A stretch of 5,408 nt of DNA, taken from NCBI GenBank assembly GCA_030632405.1, contig DAOVUU010000210.1, positions 1 through 5,408 on the forward strand, written 5' to 3'. The notes beneath the pieces were generated by a model, which worked only from the letters and a program-made list of their open reading frames with translations, was not told the origin of the DNA and did not search any database. Positions 1-5,408 of this stretch are shown in pieces (position 1 is the first letter of the stretch; each line of letters opens with the position of its first letter). Source of the stretch: Desulfobulbaceae bacterium. Lineage in GTDB: Bacteria > Desulfobacterota > Desulfobulbia > Desulfobulbales > Desulfocapsaceae. The position numbers and the translations under genes were made by a program.

Positions 1-1
1 C

Positions 2-2239
2 GGAGAAAACGCCCAGAAAACTATTGATGGCGTAAAAGCTAAGATAGAGGAGTTGAAATCAGGGCTTCCCGACGGGGTTGAGATCATACCCGTCTATGAC
101 CGCAGTGCACTGATTGAGCGTGCAGTCACGAATCTCTGGCATAAGCTGCTGGAAGAATTTGGCGTGGTTGCCCTGGTCTGTGTCATATTCCTTGTCCATA
201 TCCGTTCTTCCCTGGTGGCTATTATCAGCCTGCCTGTAGGCATCTTGACCGCTTTTATTGTCATGCATATGCAGGGGTTGAATGCGAATATAATGTCGCT
301 GGGCGGGATCGCCATCGCTATCGGTGCAATGATTGATGGTGCAATAGTCATGATAGAAAATATGCACAAACATATGGAGAGAACCCGGATCACCAACGAT
401 AATCGCTGGCAGATTGTTGCAGAATCAGCAGGCGAAGTCGGTCCTGCTCTGTTTTTCAGTCTGCTCATTATTACCGTCAGTTTTGTCCCTGTATTTACCC
501 TTGAAGCACAGGAGGGACGTATGTTTTCCCCCCTGGCTTTCACTAAAACCTATGCAATGGCAGCTTCGGCAGCACTGTCTATCACACTGGTACCGGTTTT
601 GATGGGGTATTTTATAAGGGGAAAGGTACTTCCCGAGCACAAAAATCCTCTGAATCGTTTATTAACCGCAGTCTACATGCCTGTATTGAAAAATGTCTTG
701 AGATTCCCCAAAACTGTCCTTCTCGGAGCCCTGCTTATATTCGCCGTTGGTCTCTGGCCACTTGATAAGATCGGCAGCGAATTTATACCACCACTGGATG
801 AAGGAGATCTCATGTATATGCCCACCACCTATCCGGGCATATCCGTGGGAAAAGCAAGGGAACTGCTGCAGCAAACGGACAAACTCATTCGAACCGTCCC
901 GGAAGTTGAGACTGTTTTCGGTAAGGTTGGAAGAGCAGAAACGGCAACCGATCCCGCTCCGCTCACCATGATTGAATCATTTATTCAACTTAAGCCACAG
1001 GATGAGTGGCGTGAAGGTGTGACCACTGAGAGCCTGAAAAAGGAATTCGACAAGCTGGTCAAACTGCCCGGCCTGACCAATGCCTGGGTAATGCCTATCA
1101 AGACGCGAATTGATATGCTGGCTACCGGCATAAAAACCCCTGTCGGTATAAAAGTCGCCGGACCCGATTTGAAGGTAATTCAGGAAATTGGCCAGCAGCT
1201 CGAAGTTATCCTGAAAGATGTACCTGGAACCGCTTCTGTCTATTCGGAAAGGGTTGCGGGTGGCCGCTATATCAAGGTCGATATTCAACGGGAGAAAGCT
1301 GCCAGGTATGGTCTGAATATCGCCGACGTCCAGCAGGTGGTCGCCTCGGCCATCGGTGGCATGAATGTTACCCAGACAATAGAAGGACTGGAACGATACC
1401 CGGTGAACCTGCGTTATCCCCAGGATTATCGAAACTCACCGGAACAGCTCTCTCTTCTGCCGATTGTGACCATGGCCGGACAGCGTATTGCCCTGGCCGA
1501 TGTTGCCAATATCTATGTTGAAGATGGTCCTCCGGCAATAAAGACTGAAAACGCCCGGTTGAATGGCTGGACTTTTATAGACATTGAGGGTGTTGATGTG
1601 GGCAGTTATGTGGTTGGAGCCCAGAAGGTTGTTTCTGAGAATGTCGACCTTCCGGCCGGCTATTCTTTGAGCTGGTCGGGGCAGTACGAGTACATGCTGC
1701 GGGCAAAAGAGAAACTGACCTATGTGGTTCCACTCACACTCACCATTATAATCATTTTACTGTTTATAAATTTTCGTAATTTCGTGGAAGTTGCCATCAT
1801 TATGGGCACCCTGCCCCTGGCGATGGTCGGCAGCATCTGGCTGATGTATCTGGAAGGTTACAATTTCAGTGTTGCGGTTGGTGTCGGCTTTATCGCTCTT
1901 GCCGGGGTCACCGTTGAAATCGGTGTGATCATGCTTGTGTATCTTAACCAGTCTTACAATAAGATGCTTGCCGACACAAAAAATGAAAGCATTTCTCCCG
2001 GGCTCCAGGATTTATCCCAGGCTGTTCTGCATGGCGCCGGCATGCGCGTGCGGCCGATCATGATGACCGCTGCGGCCATCATCGTTGGTCTGCTGCCGAT
2101 ACTTTTTGGTACCGGCACCGGCTCTGAGGTAATGAGTCGAATTGCCGCACCAATGGTCGGAGGTATGGTCAGTGCTGTTGTGCTCGCCTTACTGGTTGTT
2201 CCTGCAGTTTTCTTTTTATGGCGCATGCGTTCACTATAG
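2..2239 (+). CDS. cusA: CusA-type Cu(I)/Ag(I) efflux RND pump, inner-membrane subunit (5'-truncated by window edge)
   Basis: This is the proton-driven inner-membrane subunit of a tripartite CusCBA-like exporter that moves Cu(I)/Ag(I) from the periplasm or cytoplasm out of the cell. The frame is open from the first bases, and codons before the TTG at 53 (GENAQKTIDGVK) already match the family, so the true start is upstream. About 745 residues are present, against 1047 in E. coli CusA; roughly 290 N-terminal residues are missing. In order there are helices TM2-4 (nt ~150-355), TM5-6 (~440-615), TM7 (~710-760), the second periplasmic porter/docking region (~770-1720) and TM8-12 (~1725-2225). The TM4 signature GAMIDGAIVMIEN is of the Cu/Ag class, although its DGA is more CzcA-like than the DAA of CusA. 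Aligned by eye to E. coli CusA from memory, Met391, 403, 410, 486, 501, 573, 623, 672 and 1009 are all kept (codons at 293, 329, 350, 557, 602, 818, 968, 1115, 2132). Relay residues Asp405 (335) and Glu939 (1916) are kept, but Lys984 is Ile (2057). The family is certain; the metal is inferred from the Met set. Confidence 0.93.
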   Translation, partial: GENAQKTIDGVKAKIEELKSGLPDGVEIIPVYDRSALIERAVTNLWHKLLEEFGVVALVCVIFLVHIRSSLVAIISLPVGILTAFIVMHMQGLNANIMSLGGIAIAIGAMIDGAIVMIENMHKHMERTRITNDNRWQIVAESAGEVGPALFFSLLIITVSFVPVFTLEAQEGRMFSPLAFTKTYAMAASAALSITLVPVLMGYFIRGKVLPEHKNPLNRLLTAVYMPVLKNVLRFPKTVLLGALLIFAVGLWPLDKIGSEFIPPLDEGDLMYMPTTYPGISVGKARELLQQTDKLIRTVPEVETVFGKVGRAETATDPAPLTMIESFIQLKPQDEWREGVTTESLKKEFDKLVKLPGLTNAWVMPIKTRIDMLATGIKTPVGIKVAGPDLKVIQEIGQQLEVILKDVPGTASVYSERVAGGRYIKVDIQREKAARYGLNIADVQQVVASAIGGMNVTQTIEGLERYPVNLRYPQDYRNSPEQLSLLPIVTMAGQRIALADVANIYVEDGPPAIKTENARLNGWTFIDIEGVDVGSYVVGAQKVVSENVDLPAGYSLSWSGQYEYMLRAKEKLTYVVPLTLTIIIILLFINFRNFVEVAIIMGTLPLAMVGSIWLMYLEGYNFSVAVGVGFIALAGVTVEIGVIMLVYLNQSYNKMLADTKNESISPGLQDLSQAVLHGAGMRVRPIMMTAAAIIVGLLPILFGTGTGSEVMSRIAAPMVGGMVSAVVLALLVVPAVFFLWRMRSL

Positions 2240-2352
2240 GTCGTTTTTTAAAATTTCAGCTTTTATTTGAAGAAGTAATGTTTCTGTTATTTCAGACAAA
2301 TACGAGTATAGTGGATTAGCTGTGTTTCATTGTTGTGATAATTATATCTTAC

Positions 2353-2360
2353 AAGGAGGG
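2353..2360 (+). promoter_or_regulatory. Shine-Dalgarno sequence of the cytochrome c gene
   Basis: AAGGAGGG is a near-perfect anti-16S match ending 4 nt before the ATG at 2365. It fixes that ATG as the start rather than the in-frame GTG at 2335, which would place ten residues before an otherwise textbook signal peptide. The 125-nt gap between the pump stop and this ATG is AT-rich. I see no convincing terminator and only a weak -10-like TATAGT (2307-2312) without a good -35, so co-transcription with the pump is possible but unproven. Confidence 0.85.
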
Positions 2361-2364
2361 ATTG

Positions 2365-2826
2365 ATGAAAAAAATAATTCTGCTTGCTGTCCTGCTAGGT
2401 TCTGTGGGTATAGTCTATGCTGCCGGGTCGCATAAGGGTGAGCATCATACGAAAGGGGAGAACTCTCACTGGGCTGCGCCCAGGAATGCAATTGAGCAAT
2501 TAAACCCGGTACCATCAAATAGCCATTCGATTTCAAACGGGTTAAAATTGTTTGCCGAGTTATGTTCCAGATGCCATGGTGACCAGGCGCTTGGTGATGG
2601 GCCTGACGGTTCAGGGTTGTCGGTCAAACCGACTAATTTAAAGGCAATGGCTGGTGGTCATCCTGATGGAGATTTTGCCTGGAAAATAAAAAATGGCCGT
2701 GGGGAAATGCCAGCATGGGAAGATGACCTTGAGGAAAAAGAGATATGGCATTTAGTCAACTATATTCAATCACTATCAGAGCATTCACCGAAAAAGAAGT
2801 CCAATCATAAACACGGGCATGATTGA
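2365..2826 (+). CDS. Periplasmic mono-heme c-type cytochrome (class I) with His-rich termini
   Basis: This is a 153-residue exported electron-transfer protein. Residues 1-19 form a Sec signal peptide (two Lys, a hydrophobic core, then VYA before AGS), so the mature protein is periplasmic. One heme-attachment motif, CSRCH (residues 67-71), gives covalent heme and His71 as proximal ligand. Met115 in GRGEMPAW is the expected distal ligand, followed by the C-terminal helix IWHLVNYIQSL, the usual order of a class I / CBB3-type cytochrome domain (~54-138). Outside the fold, both ends are rich in His: His23, 27, 28 and 35 in the N-terminal linker, and His148, 150 and 152 in the Lys/His tail. That suggests metal binding, but this is inference. 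The gene lies 125 nt downstream of the CusA-type pump on the same strand, so a role in copper/silver handling, such as redox or delivery at the periplasmic face, is plausible. Its redox partner is not visible. It could also be an ordinary respiratory cytochrome that happens to be a neighbour. Confidence 0.92.
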   Translation: MKKIILLAVLLGSVGIVYAAGSHKGEHHTKGENSHWAAPRNAIEQLNPVPSNSHSISNGLKLFAELCSRCHGDQALGDGPDGSGLSVKPTNLKAMAGGHPDGDFAWKIKNGRGEMPAWEDDLEEKEIWHLVNYIQSLSEHSPKKKSNHKHGHD

Positions 2827-2846
2827 GTCATTTTCATACGACACCA

Positions 2847-3872
2847 TCATGATTTGGGAAGGGCTGATTTGGTATATTCCTGTATGTTCTCTTCTGAGTT
2901 CTCCCGGGGGATCTTCATCCTGAAAATTGCCCCAGTGTTTTCTTTCGATCTGTAAGAAAGATCACCTCCAAGGTTGCGCAGGGTTTTTCTCCCGGAGGAG
3001 AGAGATAATCCGTAACCATCAGTTTTTGTAGTAAAAAACGCAGTAAACAATTTATCCTCATGCTCTTTTGAGACTCCAGAGCCGAAATCTTCAACTTCAA
3101 ATATACAAAAATCTCCTTGTCGTTTCGATCGTAAAAATATAGCTCGTCCTCGCTCTGAAAAATCAATCGCATTATCTACCAGTGCATCAATGATGTTGGG
3201 AATAGACTCAGTTGTGACCATTGATGGGCACCCATTTTTGTCTAGATCCGGTACAATCTTTATCCCTTTTGATGCGGCAGATTGATGATATGTTGGAAGC
3301 CTCTCTAATATTAATTCATTCAAATTATGGGACAAAGTGAGTTTTCCCAATGGTTTGCTGAATTTGTTCAAGGCCTCAAGGAGTCTTTTTAAACGATCGA
3401 TTTCGTATATCATTTCATCGTTTTCTGAACTGCTTTCCTCTGCCCTTACATGCTGTATGCTCTCTATTTGCCTGACAATGTCCTGGACCTCAAAACTGAG
3501 AGCCGAGGCTGCTTTTCCAAGTGCGGTGGATCTTGCATTTTGAAACAGTTTGCTCTGTTGTTTTCGTTGCCTGTCTGTTAACCAGCCTATTAGAAGTGCA
3601 ACGAAAAAATAGAGACATATTTGTGTTATTACGATTAGATGGCCACCTGCCTCGTGGTTGACAAACACCATGGGGAAACCATACAGCAGACTTATGATTG
3701 TGGCTATTACAGTGCCTGTACGTAGACCGAACCAAAAACTGGAGAGAATAAGAGGGATAAAAAACAGCTGTTGATGCAATACATGAAACCCCGGTTCGGA
3801 GCCGTGATACAAGACATGTATAGCGGTAATGAATCCAATAAGTAAGCTGAGAGTAGTCTTTTTTACTATCAT
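2847..3872 (-). CDS. Four-TM membrane sensor histidine-kinase-like protein lacking the phosphoacceptor His
   Basis: The protein has 341 residues. Four N-terminal membrane helices (~7-22, 36-50, 53-71, 79-98) form a compact integral-membrane sensor with short loops and no large periplasmic domain. A basic linker (100-106) leads to a HisKA-like helical hairpin (~113-175) and a HATPase_c domain (~182-323). The ATP-binding boxes look intact: N-box around Asn234 (LVDNAIDF), G1 DFGSG (262-266), F-box AFFTTK (278-283) and G2 DGYGLSLSSG (285-294). The H-box, ALGKAASALSFEVQDI, aligns without gaps to the usual ALGxLAAGxAHExxNP, but Phe127 (codon TTT, plus-strand 3492-3494) replaces the His, and Asp131 and Ile132 replace Asn-Pro. 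The protein may therefore be a non-autophosphorylating pseudokinase or a phosphatase/scaffold. The start is the ATG with GGGAGGAG just upstream. No response regulator is adjacent: downstream lies the convergent cytochrome gene, upstream the epimerase after a 262-nt gap. Its signal is unknown; a link to copper is only positional. Confidence 0.88.
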   Translation of the reverse strand: MIVKKTTLSLLIGFITAIHVLYHGSEPGFHVLHQQLFFIPLILSSFWFGLRTGTVIATIISLLYGFPMVFVNHEAGGHLIVITQICLYFFVALLIGWLTDRQRKQQSKLFQNARSTALGKAASALSFEVQDIVRQIESIQHVRAEESSSENDEMIYEIDRLKRLLEALNKFSKPLGKLTLSHNLNELILERLPTYHQSAASKGIKIVPDLDKNGCPSMVTTESIPNIIDALVDNAIDFSERGRAIFLRSKRQGDFCIFEVEDFGSGVSKEHEDKLFTAFFTTKTDGYGLSLSSGRKTLRNLGGDLSYRSKENTGAIFRMKIPRENSEENIQEYTKSALPKS

Positions 3873-3875
3873 ATG

Positions 3876-3883
3876 CTCCTCCC
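3876..3883 (-). promoter_or_regulatory. Shine-Dalgarno sequence of the kinase-like gene
   Basis: On the minus strand GGGAGGAG lies 3 nt before the ATG at 3872 (5 nt if GGGAGG is taken as the core). It supports this start, which also gives a complete first membrane helix right after the short basic N-terminus. Confidence 0.75.
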
Positions 3884-3927
3884 TGTCGTTGAATTATCTA
3901 TCGTCTCTACAACCCAACATGCACTAT

Positions 3928-3960
3928 GCATACCAGTTTGCCATCATGGCCTTAGTATGC
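3928..3960. repeat. Nested inverted repeat (possible operator or leader hairpin) upstream of the kinase-like gene
   Basis: The outer arms GCATAC (3928-3933) and GTATGC (3955-3960) are perfect complements. Inside them sits a second perfect dyad, GCCAT-C-ATGGC (3940-3950). The two centres differ by one base (3944 and 3945), with 6 nt on one side and 4 nt on the other between inner and outer arms. It ends 55 nt upstream of the kinase ATG. It could be a binding site for a dimeric regulator or a stem-loop in the mRNA leader. No factor is recognised, and short dyads also arise by chance. Confidence 0.4.
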
Positions 3961-4033
3961 TGATTCGGAAAAACATTTGTCGACTGAGAACAACCGGTCT
4001 ACAGGTTTTTTAGAAGACAGGCGTAAAATAAAT

Positions 4034-4058
4034 GGACAGTGTGTGTGTGTGAGTGTCC
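4034..4058. repeat. Short GT dinucleotide tract within a GGACA/TGTCC inverted repeat
   Basis: Six GT units (4039-4050), followed after GA by GTGT, lie between GGACA (4034-4038) and TGTCC (4054-4058). A further GGAC (4066-4069) pairs with the GTCC at 4055-4058. The tract is non-coding and too short to be strongly prone to slippage; no function is claimed. Confidence 0.4.
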
Positions 4059-4134
4059 TGAAACTGGACGGGTGATCAACTGACATTGGTTGTGCTCAAG
4101 GGGAACTGCTTTTTGTTTCTTGTCTACAAATAGC

Positions 4135-5082
4135 TCATAAGCAGATTTTCCCTGTTACGTTTCTGATCCATTCTACATATTCTCCAACGCCTTTTTCCAG
4201 ATCGTATTCCGGTGCAAACCCAAGTTCGTTTCTGAGGCGTGAACTGTCTATGCTTGGTCCTCGCGGCATGATGCGGCCGGGGCCGATTGAAAGCTCAACC
4301 TCCACTTCAGCATATTCAGCCACTTTTCGGATTAACTCGGGGATCTCATGGCAAATCCCACTGGAGACATTGTACTGGCGATGCATTACATCTGGAGTTT
4401 CGTAAAGGAGGCAGATCGCCCGGGCTATGTCTCTGATATAGGTGAAATCAATTGATTGATCACCACCGGCGGGCAGAGAGATCTTTGTCCGGCCTTCCAG
4501 GCAGCTGAAAATGGCTTTATAGAGTGGATAAAGTTCAGACGGAAACCTTCCCGGACCGTAGGCAAAATAGACTCGAATTGCTCTGAAGTCCAGACCGTAT
4601 TCCCGGGCGTATTGCAAACCGAAAAATTCAGCACTGGCCTTTGCCGCCCCATACAGGTCGGCGGGGGTTAACGGATCATCTTCCAGCGGTATGTTATCAC
4701 GAATACCATATACTGATCCCGAGCTGATATATACAAACCGTTTGATATCGAAAAGCCGGGAAACTTCCAGCATGTTCACTGTGCCCATGCTGTTTATGTA
4801 AACATTCTGACGAGGGTTGGTTCCAAACAGAGGTCCTCCCATCAGACCGGCGATATGTATCACTCCTTCGAGCGAATCCCTTTGCTCCAAGAAAATGCGA
4901 TAGAGAGAGGCCTGGTCGAGAACGTCGGCCGAGACAAATGATATCTTGTCCTCAATGTCCTTAAGATAGCTGACGTTTCTCCTGGAGCGGTCCAGAACAA
5001 TGACCTTATGCCCTCTTTTGATCAATTCGTAACACACCCACGAGCCGATATGACCAAAACCACCTGTTACAAGTATAGACAT
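4135..5082 (-). CDS. NAD-dependent epimerase/dehydratase (extended SDR family), substrate unknown
   Basis: This 315-residue cytoplasmic enzyme is of normal length for the extended short-chain dehydrogenase family (NAD epimerase/dehydratase). The N-terminal Rossmann fold has the dinucleotide motif GGFGHIG (7-13). Asp31 at the end of the second strand (VIVLDRS) favours NAD(H) over NADP(H). Asp53 (SADVLD) and the HIAGL segment (76-80) are the usual adenine-side and phosphate-side elements. The catalytic residues are Ser121 in SSGSVYG and the Tyr144-x3-Lys148 pair in YGAAK, followed by RVYFAYGPG (170-178) and the C-terminal substrate domain with DFTYIRDIARAI. All key residues are present, so it should be active. 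Such enzymes epimerise or dehydrate nucleotide sugars, or oxidise sugar acids or uronates; the sequence does not say which. The start is ATG at 5082 with AAGGAGAG 5-14 nt upstream. Two nt separate it from the upstream cyclase-family gene, so they are co-transcribed, which argues for a shared small-molecule pathway rather than surface polysaccharide synthesis. Confidence 0.9.
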   Translation of the reverse strand: MSILVTGGFGHIGSWVCYELIKRGHKVIVLDRSRRNVSYLKDIEDKISFVSADVLDQASLYRIFLEQRDSLEGVIHIAGLMGGPLFGTNPRQNVYINSMGTVNMLEVSRLFDIKRFVYISSGSVYGIRDNIPLEDDPLTPADLYGAAKASAEFFGLQYAREYGLDFRAIRVYFAYGPGRFPSELYPLYKAIFSCLEGRTKISLPAGGDQSIDFTYIRDIARAICLLYETPDVMHRQYNVSSGICHEIPELIRKVAEYAEVEVELSIGPGRIMPRGPSIDSSRLRNELGFAPEYDLEKGVGEYVEWIRNVTGKICL

Positions 5083-5084
5083 TG

Positions 5085-5408
5085 TTATCTCTCCTTGGCA
5101 ATAACCCTGGCACAGGCTCCTTCCCCGTCAACCAGTTTTAAGGGCAGGGCATAGACCTCAACCCGATCACTTTTGATTTGATGAAGATTGCACAGATACT
5201 CAATCAGGAGAATCCCTTTTCTCAGAATGAGATCGTGGGTCACCATTTCTTCCGGGGATGGGTGTCGGGTAGGGATCTCCCTTATGACGTAGTCTTGTGG
5301 AAAGTCAAATCCAACAGCTTTTATCGACAGTTTTGATAACCATATGGCGGCATCTCGGTTTAGATATGGTGCTTCCAACCAGTAACCTTTTGTCGTATAA
5401 TCTGTTAC
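5085..5408 (-). CDS. Cyclase-family (kynurenine formamidase-like) metal-dependent hydrolase, C-terminal part
   Basis: The frame stays open to the right edge (last whole codon 5406-5408), so the TTG at 5376-5378 is not the start and the N-terminus lies outside the window. The 107 visible residues match the C-terminal half of the cyclase family (Pfam Cyclase, PF04199). APYLNRDAAIWLSKLSIKAV and GFDFP are the usual helix and strand after the active site. THDLILRKGILLIEYLCNL carries His58 and Glu70 (fragment numbering), twelve residues apart as are the last two metal ligands of bacterial kynurenine formamidase. The end, VYALPLKLVDGEGACARVIA, is the typical terminal strand pair. The N-terminal HxxxDxPxH metal motif should be just upstream but cannot be seen. 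Members hydrolyse formyl-kynurenine, isatin or other amides and cyclic compounds; the substrate here is unknown. It sits directly before the NAD-dependent epimerase, so the two probably act in one pathway. No tryptophan-catabolism gene is visible, so kynB is not assigned. Confidence 0.85.
   Translation of the reverse strand, partial: VTDYTTKGYWLEAPYLNRDAAIWLSKLSIKAVGFDFPQDYVIREIPTRHPSPEEMVTHDLILRKGILLIEYLCNLHQIKSDRVEVYALPLKLVDGEGACARVIAKER
5089..5096 (-). promoter_or_regulatory. Shine-Dalgarno sequence of the epimerase gene, inside the end of the cyclase gene
   Basis: AAGGAGAG on the minus strand lies 6 nt before the ATG at 5082 (8 nt from AGGAG) and overlaps the last codons of the upstream gene. 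This is the arrangement expected for translational coupling within one operon. Confidence 0.75.

Larger units (their letters stand above)
3873..4134. other. Non-coding gap upstream of the kinase-like gene
   Basis: These 262 nt lie between the epimerase stop and the kinase start, both genes reading on the minus strand. Their length suggests that the kinase has its own promoter. I could not find a credible sigma70 -35/-10 pair or a sigma54 site with correct spacing. The gap holds a nested dyad at 3928-3960, a short GT tract at 4039-4050 inside a GGACA/TGTCC inverted repeat, and a 45-codon minus-strand open frame (3952-4086) without a ribosome binding site that I do not accept as a gene. No tRNA or recognisable transposon remnant was seen. 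Confidence 0.5.

Noticed and set aside
53..55. TTG as the start of the RND pump gene
   Set aside because: The frame is open to the window edge, and the residues encoded before it match the CusA family, so the gene starts upstream of the window.
94..543. 149-codon minus-strand open frame opposite the pump gene
   Set aside because: It lies wholly inside the coding strand of a well-conserved pump, and its composition is that of an antisense shadow, with no recognisable domain.
2307..2312. TATAGT as a -10 box for a separate cytochrome promoter
   Set aside because: No reasonable -35 hexamer occurs at 16-18 nt upstream, so it is not strong enough to call.
2335..2337. GTG as the start of the cytochrome gene
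   Set aside because: The strong AAGGAGGG lies downstream of it and just before ATG 2365, which also gives a standard signal peptide.
3927..3943. Sigma54-like promoter TGGCA...TATGCA on the minus strand upstream of the kinase-like gene
   Set aside because: Eleven rather than ten bases separate the invariant GG and GC, a spacing change that normally abolishes sigma54 promoter function.
3992..4011. Possible terminator hairpin AACC...GGTT followed by T residues on the plus strand
   Set aside because: The stem is only four base pairs with an eight-base loop, and no plus-strand gene ends nearby.
3952..4086. 45-codon minus-strand open frame starting ATG, in the gap upstream of the kinase-like gene
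   Set aside because: There is no ribosome binding site before the ATG, it runs through the GT tract (Thr-His repeats), and it shows no signal peptide, membrane helix or known motif.
5376..5378. TTG as the start of the cyclase-family gene
   Set aside because: The frame continues open to the edge, and the visible part is only the C-terminal half of the family.

Overview
The window looks like chromosomal DNA of a Gram-negative bacterium. It encodes an inner-membrane tripartite metal-efflux pump and a periplasmic c-type cytochrome with a signal peptide, and every start has a strong Shine-Dalgarno sequence. The membrane part of the kinase resembles sensor modules I associate with Desulfobacterota (former Deltaproteobacteria). 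That is recall, not a search, so the phylum is only a weak guess.

Layout. (1) Nt 2-2239, plus strand: the C-terminal ~70% of a CusA-type heavy-metal RND pump; the N-terminus lies outside the window. (2) Nt 2365-2826, plus strand: a small exported mono-heme cytochrome c with His-rich ends. (3) Nt 2847-3872, minus strand: a four-helix membrane sensor kinase that converges on the cytochrome gene with only 20 nt between stop codons. (4) Nt 3873-4134: a 262-nt non-coding gap with a nested dyad and a short GT repeat. (5) Nt 4135-5082, minus strand: an NAD-dependent epimerase/dehydratase (extended SDR). (6) Nt 5085-5408, minus strand: the C-terminal part of a cyclase-family (kynurenine formamidase-like) hydrolase, only 2 nt upstream of the epimerase, so the two almost certainly form one operon that continues beyond the right edge.

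How they fit together. The pump keeps the Met residues that form the Cu(I)/Ag(I) path in E. coli CusA, so the left part is a copper/silver efflux locus with the cytochrome as a likely periplasmic accessory. The cyclase and epimerase on the right look like a catabolic or modification pathway unrelated to metals. The kinase sits between the two modules with no response regulator beside it.

The two observations most worth following are in the kinase and the pump. The kinase has an intact-looking ATP-binding domain but Phe where the phospho-accepting His belongs. The pump keeps all the metal-binding Met residues checked and the Asp and Glu of the proton relay, but has Ile in place of the relay Lys. 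I found no RNA gene, CRISPR array, complete insertion sequence or convincing factor-independent terminator.
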